From the NCBI RefSeq assembly GCF_004296405.1, contig NZ_PSRR01000056.1, positions 1 to 33,224 on the forward strand: 33,224 bases of DNA, written 5' to 3'. The notes under the pieces are model-generated. The model had not been told where the DNA came from, searched no databases, and saw only the letters and a list, made by a program, of their open reading frames with translations. A program made the translations under genes and the position numbers. This stretch comes from Bradyrhizobium sp. Leo170 (GTDB lineage Bacteria > Pseudomonadota > Alphaproteobacteria > Rhizobiales > Xanthobacteraceae). Below are positions 25,741 through 33,224 of the stretch, piece by piece. Position 1 is the stretch's first letter; every line of letters starts with the position of its first letter.

Positions 25741-27126
25741 ATGGCTGAATACGACGTCGATCTGTTCGTCATCGGGGGCGGTTCGGGCGGGGTTCGCGCC
25801 GCCCGTATCGCCGCCGGCCATGGCGCCAAGGTAATGGTCGCCGAAGAGTACCGGATGGGCGGTACCTGCGTGATCCGCGGCTGCGTGCCAAAAAAGCTGT
25901 TCGTGATCGGCTCGCACGTCCAGCAGGAGATCGAGGACGCCGCCGGCTTCGGCTGGAGCATCCCGCAAGCCTCGTTCGACTGGCCGACGCTCGTCGCCAA
26001 CAAGGACAAGGAAATTGCGCGGCTGGAGGCGGCCTATACGACCAATGTCGAAAAATCCGGCGCGCATATCGTCAAGACGCGGGCCGTCTTCGAGGACGCG
26101 CACACACTCCGTCTTTCGACCGGCGAGACGGTCAAGGCCAAGTACGTGCTGATCGCGACCGGCGGCGCGCCCAACCATGGGCCCGTGATTCCCGGTATCG
26201 AGCACGTGATCTCCTCCAACGAGGCATTCCACCTCGCCGAATTGCCGAGGCGCATCGTGATCCAGGGCGGCGGCTACATCGCGCTGGAATTCGCCGGCAT
26301 CTTCGCCGGCTTCGGCTCCGACGTCACCGTGATCTACCGCGGCGACAACATTCTGCGCGGCTTCGACGAGGACGTCCGAGAGCATGTGCGTGCCGAGATG
26401 GAGAAGCGAGGCATCACCATCCTGACCGGCTGCACCGTCACCAAGGTCGACCGTCACGGCAAGGAATTCACCACGCATCTGTCCAACGGCTCGAGCCTTG
26501 CCTCCGAGAAGGTGATGTTCGCGATCGGCCGGCATCCGAATGTCGCCAATCTCGGCCTGGAGAAGGCGGGCGTCGCCATCAACCCGGACAATGGCGGCAT
26601 TGCGGTCGATGCCTGGTCGAAAAGCTCGGTGCCGAACATCTACGCCATCGGCGACGTCACCCATCGCCATAACCTGACGCCGGTCGCAATCCGCGAGGGC
26701 CACGCCTTTGCCGACACCGTGTTCGGCAAGCGCCCGGTCATGGTCGATCACACCAGCATTCCGACCGCGGTGTTCTCGCATCCGGAGGTCGGCACTGTGG
26801 GTCTGACGGAGGCCGAGGCGCGCGCGCAATTCAGCCACGTCGACATCTACAAGACCAGTTTCCGCCCCATCAAGGCGACGATGTCAGGACGCGACACCCG
26901 CGTGTTGATGAAGCTCGTGGTCGACGGCGTTAGCGACCGCGTGCTCGGCTGTCACATCGTCGGCGATTGCGCCGCGGAGACCATCCAGGTGGTCGCGATC
27001 GCGGTGAAGATGAAAGCGACCAAGGCCGATTTCGACGCAACCTTCGCGTTGCATCCGACCGCCGCCGAAGAACTCGTGACCATGCGCACCCCGAGCGCGC
27101 GCTATGTAAGGCAAGCCGCGGAGTAG
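25741..27126 (+). CDS. gor: Glutathione-disulfide reductase
   Basis: This 461-residue flavoprotein keeps glutathione reduced using NADPH in the cytosol. The redox-active disulfide is C43-C48 (GGTCVIRGCVPKK). The FAD site is VIGGGSGGVRAAR, the NAD(P)H site IQGGGYIALEFAGIFAGFG, and the C-terminal interface ends with the catalytic His-Glu pair (LHPTAAEE). ATG 25741 follows TTAGGACAC at eight to nine bases. It starts 24 bases after the DUF2059 stop. Length and motifs are normal. Confidence 0.96.
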   Translation: MAEYDVDLFVIGGGSGGVRAARIAAGHGAKVMVAEEYRMGGTCVIRGCVPKKLFVIGSHVQQEIEDAAGFGWSIPQASFDWPTLVANKDKEIARLEAAYTTNVEKSGAHIVKTRAVFEDAHTLRLSTGETVKAKYVLIATGGAPNHGPVIPGIEHVISSNEAFHLAELPRRIVIQGGGYIALEFAGIFAGFGSDVTVIYRGDNILRGFDEDVREHVRAEMEKRGITILTGCTVTKVDRHGKEFTTHLSNGSSLASEKVMFAIGRHPNVANLGLEKAGVAINPDNGGIAVDAWSKSSVPNIYAIGDVTHRHNLTPVAIREGHAFADTVFGKRPVMVDHTSIPTAVFSHPEVGTVGLTEAEARAQFSHVDIYKTSFRPIKATMSGRDTRVLMKLVVDGVSDRVLGCHIVGDCAAETIQVVAIAVKMKATKADFDATFALHPTAAEELVTMRTPSARYVRQAAE

Positions 27127-27184
27127 GTGCGTAGGGCGGATTGGCTTTTCGCCGCGGCGCGATCTGTAAAGCATCACTTGATAT

Positions 27185-27205
27185 ATGTAAGCTATTACCT
27201 TACAT
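27185..27205. promoter_or_regulatory. Palindromic operator upstream of higBA
   Basis: A perfect 7-bp inverted repeat ATGTAAG / CTTACAT with 7-base spacer lies just before the higB start. A possible -35 (TTGATA, 27178-27183) lies just to its left. This is the expected place for autoregulation by HigA or the HigBA complex. The operator call is inferred from position and symmetry. Confidence 0.6.
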
Positions 27206-27212
27206 CATCGCC

Positions 27213-27491
27213 ATGATCCGCTCGTTCCGGGACAAGGCTCTCGAACGGTTTTTCGCGACCGGGGACGGGCGTCGGCTCAGCGTGCAGAACTCGAAGCGGG
27301 TGGCCAATATTCTGCGGGCGCCGGACGATGCGTCGCGGCCCGAAGACATGAATTTGCCGGGGTTCCGCTTTCATGCCCTCGTCGGCCGCGAAAAAGGTCG
27401 GTACGCTGTGAACGCGAGCGGAAACTGGCGTATCACGTTCGGCTGGATCGAAGGCGATGCCGTCGACGTCGATCTGGAAGACTATCATTGA
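27213..27491 (+). CDS. higB: HigB-type toxin (RelE/ParE superfamily)
   Basis: This 92-residue toxin starts MIRSFRDKALERFF, the usual HigB/GraT opening, with a conserved LNPGF-like motif (NLPGFRFHAL) and RYAVNASGNWRITFGW near the C-terminus, as in ribosome-dependent mRNA interferases. The antitoxin follows 10 bases downstream; toxin-first order is typical of higBA. The ATG at 27213 is close to the palindrome at 27185-27205; the longer frame from 27141 would run through it. Confidence 0.93.
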   Translation: MIRSFRDKALERFFATGDGRRLSVQNSKRVANILRAPDDASRPEDMNLPGFRFHALVGREKGRYAVNASGNWRITFGWIEGDAVDVDLEDYH

Positions 27492-27501
27492 GGACAAGTT
27501 C

Positions 27502-27813
27502 ATGGCCAGGAAGCTTCCGAAAAGAGGTTTACCGCCGATGCATCCGGGCGAACTTCTTCGCGAGGAGATTTTGCCCGCTATCGGTCGGCCCAAGACGGAG
27601 ATCGCTAAGCTGCTGGGGGTTTCGCGCCAGACGCTTTACGATGTGCTTACGGAAAAGCAGCCGGTGACGCCGATCATGGCGTTGCGACTTGGGAAGCTGT
27701 GCGGGAACGGTCCCGATCTCTGGCTCAATTTGCAGAAGCGCTACGATTTGCATCGGGCGCAGCAAGAGCTTGGCGAGAGGATCAAGAATATCCCGACACT
27801 GGAAGTTGCCTGA
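27502..27813 (+). CDS. higA: HigA-type antitoxin (HTH XRE family)
   Basis: This 103-residue antitoxin has the HigA signature PPMHPGELLREEILPAIG, followed by a helix-turn-helix (TEIAKLLGVSRQTLYDVL) and PDLWLNLQKRYDL. It binds and neutralises HigB and represses the operon. ATG 27502 has GAGGAC upstream. It ends 27 bases before the convergent crcB stop. Confidence 0.95.
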   Translation: MARKLPKRGLPPMHPGELLREEILPAIGRPKTEIAKLLGVSRQTLYDVLTEKQPVTPIMALRLGKLCGNGPDLWLNLQKRYDLHRAQQELGERIKNIPTLEVA

Positions 27814-27840
27814 ATCGGGCTTGGCAGTGAAACCAGCCCA

Positions 27841-28221
27841 TCACTGCACAAGACTGCGCACAGCCCATAACCCCACGAACAGCGCGCCGACCGAGCAGGC
27901 GAACGACACTGCCACATAGAGCAGCGTCAGGCCGAGCTCGCCGCGTTCATAGAGCAGGGCTGTATCGAGCGAGAACGAGGAGAAGGTGGTGAAGCCGCCG
28001 AGGATGCCCGTGGTCAGGAATAGACGCCAGGTCTGGGCGGCTTCCCCTCGGAAGGCGAAATAGCCCGCAAGCAAACCCATCACCAGCGAGCCTACGACGT
28101 TGACCGTCAGCGTCCCGTACGGGAAGCCGGTCCCGAACGTGCGGGCGGTGGAGAGATTGACGCCGTGACGCAAGGCGCCGCCAATTCCGGCGCCGACGAA
28201 AACCAGAACGTAACCGAGCAT
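27841..28221 (-). CDS. crcB: Fluoride channel Fluc/CrcB
   Basis: This 126-residue, four-helix membrane protein exports fluoride as a dual-topology dimer. The key signature GGFTTFSSFSLD and the GGALRHGVNL and NVVGSLVMG motifs are present. ATG 28221 is 12 bases after the stop of a small membrane protein, with which it forms an operon controlled by the fluoride riboswitch at 28548-28606. Length is normal for the family. Confidence 0.95.
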   Translation of the reverse strand: MLGYVLVFVGAGIGGALRHGVNLSTARTFGTGFPYGTLTVNVVGSLVMGLLAGYFAFRGEAAQTWRLFLTTGILGGFTTFSSFSLDTALLYERGELGLTLLYVAVSFACSVGALFVGLWAVRSLVQ

Positions 28222-28233
28222 ATCACCTACTTT

Positions 28234-28422
28234 CTATTCGTTTGGATGCATGGAGATTTCGGCAAGCGCCGTCGCAACGCCGAGGACCAGCAAGGCGATG
28301 ACGAGTTCGGCCGCAGCACCGAAGACGAAGGCAAGGATCGAGGCTGCTGACACGGCGCAGAGCAGGGCGCGCGCGAAGCGGTCACCACTGATCAGGCGCA
28401 GCAGGACGCGCAGCCGCGTCAT
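28234..28422 (-). CDS. Small membrane protein co-transcribed with crcB, function unknown
   Basis: This 62-residue peptide has a basic N-terminus (MTRLRVLLRLISGDRFAR) and a ~36-residue hydrophobic stretch that could form two short helices (CAVSAASILAFVFG and VIALLVLGVATALA). AGAGGC precedes the ATG at seven bases. It lies between the fluoride-riboswitch terminator and crcB and stops 12 bases before crcB, so it is the first gene of the fluoride-induced transcript. I do not recognise the family; it could aid fluoride export or be a leader peptide. Confidence 0.7.
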   Translation of the reverse strand: MTRLRVLLRLISGDRFARALLCAVSAASILAFVFGAAAELVIALLVLGVATALAEISMHPNE

Positions 28423-28487
28423 CGGCTGCCTCTGCGATATGCGCGTTGCTTTGGTTGCATCGCCGCCTCTTTCCTTTTCGAGGCAGC

Positions 28488-28510
28488 AAAAAACCCGCTG
28501 TCAGCGGGTG
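28488..28510 (-). terminator. Intrinsic terminator of the fluoride riboswitch
   Basis: On the minus strand ACCCGCTGACAGCGGGT folds into a strong stem followed by six T. It lies about 40 bases after the aptamer and before the first gene, as needed for transcriptional control: without fluoride the stem would form, and fluoride-bound aptamer would favour read-through. Confidence 0.85.
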
Positions 28511-28547
28511 AGATCCATGCTCCCGCCGCAGCGAGGCTTGCCGCCTC

Positions 28548-28606
28548 ACTCAGCAGGAGTCATTAGCCCACGACGGGCGGGTATCGGGGGACTCCATCCC
28601 CATCTG
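28548..28606 (-). promoter_or_regulatory. Fluoride riboswitch (crcB RNA motif)
   Basis: The minus strand reads GGGGATGGAGTCCCCCGA, then ACCCGCCCGTCGTGGGC, then TAATGACTCCTGCTGAG. This matches the conserved crcB motif as I remember it: a GATGG-G-TCCCC start, a middle stem and the pseudoknot-forming ATGACTCCTG end. The terminator and crcB lie downstream, so sequence and context agree. Confidence 0.92.
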
Positions 28607-28665
28607 CAGTTACAGGCTAACACATGATCGACGCCGGTCAAGGAAGCTTGGTCTGGCTCGCCCGG

Positions 28666-30163
28666 CTACATCGCGCGCACGCTGGCGAGGAACTTGTCGA
28701 CTTCGATTTCCAGATCGGAGGCGTTTTTTGCGAGGCTTCCCGAGGCGGCGAGCACGTTGCTGGCGGCCTGGCTGGTGTCGCCGATGGCGCGATTGGTTCC
28801 GCTGATGTTGGTGGTGACTTCCTTGGTCGCGGCGGCTTGCTCCTCCACGGCGCTCGCAATCGCGGTGCTGATCTCGTTGATCTCTGTGATGGTCTGCGAG
28901 ATCGCCTTGAGCGCGGCGGCGGTGTCGCCGGTGGCCGCCTGCATCTCCTGGATCTGCGTGGCAATGTCCTCGGTTGCCTTCGCGGTTTGGCCGGCGAGCG
29001 CCTTCACCTCCGAGGCCACCACGGCGAATCCTCTGCCCGCGTCCACGGGCCGATTCGATGGTCGCGTTCAGGGCGAGGAGGTTGGTCTGGCCGGCGATCT
29101 GGCTGATCAAGGCGACGACATCGCCGATCCGCTGCGCGACGGTCACAAGTCCCGTGACCAGCCTGTCCGATTTCTCGGCCTCTTCAACGGCCGCCTTGGC
29201 CACGCGGCTGGCTTCGGTGACCTGCCGGCTGATCTCGTTGACCGAAGAGGAGAGCTGTTCTGAGGCCGATGCTGCGCTCGATGACCTCTGATTGACGAAT
29301 TCGGCGGTCGCCGAGAGCGACTGCGCCGTGGTCTGCATCTGGCCGGAAGCCGAGGCCAGCGTGCCCACGAGGCCCTTCACGTTCTTCTCGAAGTTATCAG
29401 CCAGCTTCACATTGCGGGTGACCACCGCCCAGCTCAGCATCGCGCCGGCATAATTGCCGTTCTTGTCCGACAGCGCGGAGACCCTGAGGTCGAGTGTTTC
29501 CGGTCCCAGCTTGATCTTGGCCGCGTGCGGCAAATTCCGCGGATCTCCGACGATGCGGCGCTGGTGCTGTGGATTCCTGTGAAAGATATCGAAGGATTTT
29601 CCGAGAATCTGGTCCGGCGGCACCGGGAGCAGGTGCTTGACGGTGTCGAGCGTCTTCAGGCTGGTCTTGTTGATGTAGGTGATCCTGCTATCGGGATCGC
29701 ACATCATGATGTTGATGGGCATGTTGTCGAGCATCTGCAGTTGCCGTTCGGTCTCGGCCTCGAGCTTCGCCTTTTCAGTCGCCAGTTCCCAGGTCAGCAT
29801 CGGTCCGGTGTAGCGGCCGCGGCTGTCCATCATCGCGGTCACCGTGAGGTCGAGGGTCTCGCCGCCGATCGTGATGCGCGCCTTGTGCGGCAAATTCTTC
29901 GGATTGGAGAGCAGCCGGCGCTGGCGCTGCGGTTCTTTATGGAAGATGTCGATCGATTGGCCGAGCAGGGCGTCGACCTTCACAGGCAACACATGCTCGA
30001 TCTTCTTGAGATTCTGCCTGGTGGATTCGTTGAGGTAGATGATCTTGAAATCGGTCAGCTCGCAGATCATCACGCTGATCGGCATGTGATCCAACAGTCG
30101 AAATTCGCCTTTCGGCTTGAAACCCGAAAGCATCAGCTCATCCCCCAGCATTGCAACTTCCAT
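28666..30163 (-). pseudogene. Soluble double-PAS methyl-accepting chemotaxis protein, broken by a frameshift
   Basis: Joined over the lesion, the gene would encode about 500 residues with no membrane segment. Two near-identical PAS domains (about residues 20-130 and 143-255; words LDHMPISVMIC and LDNMPINIMMC, SIDIFHKEP and SFDIFHRNP) precede a methyl-accepting signalling domain. The hairpin-tip motif ISQIAGQTNLLALNATIESAR is split: canonical ARAGDAGRGFAVVASEV should follow, but after GCCCGTG the frame jumps to GACGCGGGC. About five bases are missing near 29045 (or one base is extra). The first frame runs on to 28610 without sense; the second, which completes the chemoreceptor, ends at 28666. 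Start choice (30163 or the ATGs just downstream) is uncertain. It could be a real lesion or a sequencing error. Confidence 0.85.
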
Positions 30164-30455
30164 GGATGCCCCGCGGCAGCCCCGTAAGCCGCGGAGAATC
30201 CGACGAGAAGGCACGGTAATTGATTCGACCGCACGTTTCCAAACTCGTACACTACAACTCTCGTCGCACGGTGCAGGGCGCAAACGAGCCAGCCGCGAGG
30301 TCGGGAACCTCATACGCCGCCACGCGAGGCAGTTTCGCTTTCGCCGCTCCGCCTGCGTGCGAGCGTCGAGACCCGTTTCAAGCGTTTGAGAGAACCTTTC
30401 TGACGTTCGGCAATTAGGCGAACGAGGAAACACCTCAAAACCTGCGGAGAGTTCC

Positions 30456-30860
30456 ATGCAAGTCCAGGAAATGATCAGCCGGCACCCACGGGCCCATGGC
30501 GAGGGCGATGGCCTGCTCGTCCGCTGCATCGAGGAATGCTATTCCTGCGCCCAGATCTGCACCTCTTGCGCCGACGCTTGCCTGGCGGAGGACATGGTCA
30601 AGTCGCTGACGCAATGCATCCGCCTCAATCTCGACTGTGCAGATGTCTGCAACGTCACGGGCAGGATGGCCACGCGTCAGACCGGCTGGGATGACGAGAT
30701 GATCCGCCGCATGCTGCACACGTGCACTGCGGCCTGCCGGCTCTGCGCCGACGAATGCCAGAAACACGCAGGCGAGCACGAGCATTGCCGCATCTGCGCG
30801 GACGCCTGCCGCCGCTGCATGCAGGCCTGCGACGAGGCCGGACGCAGCATGGCGCATTGA
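30456..30860 (+). CDS. csp3: Cytosolic Cys-rich four-helix-bundle copper storage protein (Csp3 type)
   Basis: This 134-residue protein has 18 cysteines, mostly in C-x2-C and C-x3-C spacing along helices (for example CIEECYSCAQICTSCADAC and CRLCADEC), plus HAGEHEH. It has no signal peptide. Csp3 proteins hold many Cu(I) ions inside a four-helix bundle in the cytosol; 18 Cys per chain equals the number I recall for the methanotroph Csp3. ATG 30456 follows GGAGAGTTCC. The gene is divergent from the chemoreceptor; the intervening 292 bases hold both promoters and no other feature I recognise. Confidence 0.92.
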   Translation: MQVQEMISRHPRAHGEGDGLLVRCIEECYSCAQICTSCADACLAEDMVKSLTQCIRLNLDCADVCNVTGRMATRQTGWDDEMIRRMLHTCTAACRLCADECQKHAGEHEHCRICADACRRCMQACDEAGRSMAH

Positions 30861-31003
30861 GGGGATTGGCAAATCTCGCGGCGCAGCAGCGAAGACATTC
30901 CTCTTGCTATAATCGCCGGTTCCAGAATTAACCTGAAACCGCGGCATCAAGCTTAATTCTGGTATTCTGCTGCACTCGGGAAATCTCGGCACTAGGTTGC
31001 GGT

Positions 31004-31165
31004 ATGCCAAACCGCAACCGCCGCAACGAGCCGCCATCAGCGCCCTGGATCAGAAACGATCTCCGCGCGAGGTACGAAGAGATTCTTCGCCTGCGAGCCA
31101 AGTTGAAGCGCTTGCTCGCAAAGAAAGCCCGTGGCCAATCGAAGCGACGGTCCAGCCACCATTAA
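31004..31165 (+). CDS. Small basic protein, function unknown
   Basis: This 53-residue frame encodes a strongly basic, Arg/Lys-rich peptide with a predicted helix (RYEEILRLRAKLKRLLAKKA). It opens with MPNRNRRNEPPSAP. TAGG lies about eight bases upstream. It is convergent with the Crp/Fnr gene and fills part of the 409-base gap after csp3. I do not recognise a family; the helical heptad-like part makes chance coding less likely, but support is limited. Confidence 0.4.
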   Translation: MPNRNRRNEPPSAPWIRNDLRARYEEILRLRAKLKRLLAKKARGQSKRRSSHH

Positions 31166-31269
31166 AGCGAAGGACGAGCGTGATGTGCTCTTGCACATCA
31201 GAGAATACATTGGGCCACAAGCGTGAACGGCGAAATGGACTCAATGCCGGACTTGGGCAAAATGGGATC

Positions 31270-32031
31270 TCACTCTCGTGGAATTTGTGCACCCGGCGCG
31301 GCGTGACTGTGAGGCCTCCTTTCCGGCGGCGACACAATGCGATCGATTCTGCGGCACATAGCCTTGTAGCAATCGCATGCCGCTGCTTCGAGCCGCGGTC
31401 TGTCAATCTCAATCAGACCCCGTCGATTGGACCGGATGGCGCGCGACATCCGAAGCTTGTGCACGACCTGCGTCACGGTCGTTCGCCGCACGCCGAGCAA
31501 GATCGAAAGTTCCTCCTGCGTCACCGGCAGGGTGTCACCATGAATTCTATCGTGGATGTGGAGCAGCCACCGCGCCAAGCGGGCGTCGACCGAGTGCAGC
31601 GCATTGCAGGCGCCCACGTACTGGAATTGCGTCATCAGGACCCCGGTGTGGGCCCAAACCAAATCCCTGATCGCGCCACTGTGGCTGAAGGCCGCATGAA
31701 ATCGTGCAGGAGAAATCTGCAACGATGTCCCCGCGACGAGCACGATCGCGGTCGCCTCAGAGCGGGTGGGGCCCAGCGCCGACAACAGCCCCGCGGCTGC
31801 CTCATTCCCGATGACAGCGGTTGCCACCGTTTGTCCGTTGGGCAAGTCCAGCATGAACGAAATCGTCGCGCTGCATGGGAAATAGATCTGCTCAATTCGC
31901 TCCGTCGATCGTATCAGAACCTCGTCGCGTTCAAGCGATACGTTTCGGAGGTAGGGAGCGAGCAAATTAAAATCTGCCGGCGGCAGTGCAGCTAACAGTC
32001 GATTACCAACCCTGGTAGGGTGCTCCATCAC
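31270..32031 (-). CDS. Crp/Fnr-family transcriptional regulator without Fe-S cysteines
   Basis: This ~253-residue regulator has an N-terminal cNMP-binding-like beta-barrel (IEQIYFPCSATISFML, then TVATAVIGNEAAAG) and a dimer helix. A C-terminal winged HTH follows (VTQEELSILLGVRRTTVTQVVHKL). It lacks the N-terminal Cys cluster of FNR. Its recognition helix reads RRTTVTQV rather than the E-x2-SR of FNR/FixK, so it should not itself read TTGAT-type boxes. Start GTG 32031 is seven bases after AAGGAG; the adjacent ATG is the alternative. Ligand and targets are unknown. Confidence 0.9.
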   Translation of the reverse strand: MMEHPTRVGNRLLAALPPADFNLLAPYLRNVSLERDEVLIRSTERIEQIYFPCSATISFMLDLPNGQTVATAVIGNEAAAGLLSALGPTRSEATAIVLVAGTSLQISPARFHAAFSHSGAIRDLVWAHTGVLMTQFQYVGACNALHSVDARLARWLLHIHDRIHGDTLPVTQEELSILLGVRRTTVTQVVHKLRMSRAIRSNRRGLIEIDRPRLEAAACDCYKAMCRRIDRIVSPPERRPHSHAAPGAQIPRE

Positions 32032-32332
32032 GGGAAAGCTCCTTCCCTCGACGGACGCGCGGCTCTCTGCAGAAAATTTCGGGGGCCAGGCTGCGGTGCC
32101 GCGCCTGATGGTCTTTCATTTCGCTAAGTTGTCCTGCTTGAAACGCAGTGGTGGTAGCTTGGCAGCCTCTTCGCGAAGCACCTTAGCGTCCGCAACCGGC
32201 GGGAGCACAACCGATCTCTCGGTTACCGACGCCCGCGAATAAACGCCACCAGCAACGCTAAAATTATGCGCCTAAATCCAAAATCGCGCTAGCCCTCCAC
32301 GATGAACGATTTCGTAAGAACCTCGGGGCGTT

Positions 32333-32346
32333 TTGATCTGGATCAA
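32333..32346. promoter_or_regulatory. Perfect FNR/FixK-type box
   Basis: TTGATCTGGATCAA matches TTGAT-N4-ATCAA exactly. It lies in the 474-base gap (32032-32505) between the divergent Crp/Fnr-family gene and the glycine-rich protein gene. The rest of that gap shows no gene I can support. Use as a low-oxygen control site by FixK2 or FnrN is inferred. Confidence 0.75.
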
Positions 32347-32381
32347 GCTCGGCGGATGGGGCGGTGAACTCGTGGAAGGCT

Positions 32382-32395
32382 TTGATCCAAGTCAA
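32382..32395. promoter_or_regulatory. Second FNR/FixK-type box
   Basis: TTGATCCAAGTCAA fits the looser FixK2 pattern TTGA-N6-TCAA. Its centre lies 49 bases from that of the first box. If it sits about 41 bases upstream of a start point, transcription would run toward the gene at 32506. Confidence 0.6.
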
Positions 32396-32505
32396 ACGAA
32401 ATGCAGGCTCGCGACGAAAACTGTGGGCGGTGCTGGTCGCCGTTGGCGCGGGCATCTCTGCCGGAGCTATCGGATCGACGGCACTCCATAATCGGGAGGA
32501 TGCCC

Positions 32506-32934
32506 ATGGCTCGTTACGGTCTCATCGGCTTCGCGGCAGCCATTCTTGTCGCTGCCAGTTTGGTTCCAGATGACGCTTTTGCCCGCCGTGGTGGAGGTGG
32601 AGGGCTCCGTGCCGGTGGATTTCATGGCGGCGGCATGCGCGGCGCTCAGTTCCGGGGCGGGGCCGTTCATGCCGGGCGCGTCGGCGGATACGGGGTCGCC
32701 GGACGTGGATACGGGTATCGGCCAATAGCGGGGCGGCCGGTTGCCCGAGGGGTTTACGGCAATGCGGCTTATCGTGGGGCGTGGACAGGAGCGGCCTATG
32801 GTCTGGGTGCGGCAGCGGTCGGAGCCGCCGCAGCCGGGGCCTACGGCTACTACGGCGGCGGCTACAACAACTGCTCCTATGACACCTACGGCAATTGGGT
32901 CTGCCCGGGTCAGTATCCCTATGGATATCGGTAG
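32506..32934 (+). CDS. Exported glycine-rich protein, function unknown
   Basis: This 142-residue protein starts with a signal peptide (MARYGLIGFAAAILVAASLV, cleavage near DAFA). A Gly/Arg-rich stretch follows (GGGGGLRAGGFHGGGMRG), then Ala/Gly/Tyr-rich repeats with a hydrophobic run (AAYGLGAAAVGAAAAGAYG). A short C-terminal domain contains two Cys (NNCSYDTYGNWVCPGQY). Such proteins are frequent in rhizobia and uncharacterised. ATG 32506 follows GGGAGGATGCCC. Two FixK-type boxes lie 110-173 bases upstream. Its Gly/Arg-rich region lacks the Phe-x-Arg spacing of the RiPP precursor, so I do not consider it a second substrate. The 230 bases from 32935 to the edge repeat show no gene. Confidence 0.8.
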   Translation: MARYGLIGFAAAILVAASLVPDDAFARRGGGGGLRAGGFHGGGMRGAQFRGGAVHAGRVGGYGVAGRGYGYRPIAGRPVARGVYGNAAYRGAWTGAAYGLGAAAVGAAAAGAYGYYGGGYNNCSYDTYGNWVCPGQYPYGYR

Positions 32935-33164
32935 TGACGAAATCGATTGCGGACGGTAGTGCGCCAAGGCGGCTGCCGCCCGCTCTCAGATTTGTCGCCG
33001 CTTCCACCGGGCCTGACGCGCAATGGCAGCCGCTGCTGCAATCGCCCGATGTTCGCGAGAGTGCGCGCCATTCTCGAAAGGTCCTACGTCGTGCCCGTCG
33101 CTTCTCACCATGAGGGGCTAGTGTCGCGTGCGCGGCGAGACGAATTATGCAAGCGATTCCAACG

Positions 33165-33224
33165 TGATTTGCCCCGTCCAGCCTTGCCGCGAAAAATAAA
33201 CCGCTTAACCCGTCGGGCAAATCA
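33165..33224. repeat. Inverted repeat at window edge, probable dispersed palindromic element
   Basis: TGATTTGCCC at 33165-33174 and GGGCAAATCA at 33215-33224 are perfect 10-bp inverted arms around 40 bases. The right arm ends exactly at the window edge, so the element may continue. I recall similar GGGCAAATCA-ended elements in Bradyrhizobium intergenic DNA. Confidence 0.6.

Noticed and set aside
32506..32934. Glycine-rich exported protein as a second substrate of the radical SAM enzyme
   Set aside because: It has a Sec signal, lies 21 kb away, and its Phe residues are not in Phe-x-Arg spacing.

Overview
The window looks like chromosomal DNA of an alphaproteobacterium close to Bradyrhizobium. 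Supporting signs are high GC, two Tat-exported TRAP binding proteins, the Mrp, moaA, rpiA-DUF2059-gor core genes, YXWXPGXW and glycine-rich exported proteins, FixK/FNR-type TTGAT-N4-ATCAA sites, and dispersed palindromic repeats of a kind I recall from Bradyrhizobiaceae. The assignment is inference from sequence character; no search was run.

Left part (1-4.8 kb): the 3' end of mrp/apbC, then two paralogous 362-residue DctP-type TRAP binding proteins on either side of an opposite-strand MGT-type glycosyltransferase. Accessory part (about 4.8-14.5 kb): this interval is bracketed by two direct copies of a ~127-bp multi-hairpin repeat. It holds an MHS-type MFS transporter, a phosphotransferase (APH fold), a GNAT acetyltransferase, an exported beta-lactamase-fold hydrolase, a two-gene radical-SAM RiPP cassette, a DJ-1/PfpI protein, a relic of a second radical-SAM maturase, a LinB-like haloalkane dehalogenase and an HPP membrane protein.

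The RiPP cassette (9956-11499) is the most interesting element. A 107-residue precursor ends in a 44-residue Gly/Arg-rich core in which all six Phe residues sit in Phe-x-Arg. Thirty-eight bases downstream is a radical SAM/SPASM enzyme resembling the GrrM/XyeB/FxsB group that builds three-residue cyclophanes (triceptides). A decayed SPASM fragment about 1 kb further on shows that a second maturase was once here.

Middle part (14.5-20.7 kb, minus strand): a YXWXPGXW wall-type protein, an NhaD-like antiporter, TRAP membrane subunits dctM and dctQ, and a clearly decayed second dctM. The surviving permease lies about 13 kb from the two binding-protein genes, so the TRAP genes may be the remains of two rearranged systems.

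Right part (20.8-33.2 kb): core metabolism (moaA, a lipoprotein, gph, an SDR, rpiA, a DUF2059 protein, gor), a higBA toxin-antitoxin pair with a palindromic operator, and a fluoride-resistance operon (fluoride riboswitch with terminator, a 62-residue membrane protein, crcB). These are followed by a soluble double-PAS chemoreceptor broken by a frameshift, a cytosolic 18-cysteine copper-storage protein (Csp3 type), a Crp/Fnr regulator, two FixK-type boxes and an exported glycine-rich protein.
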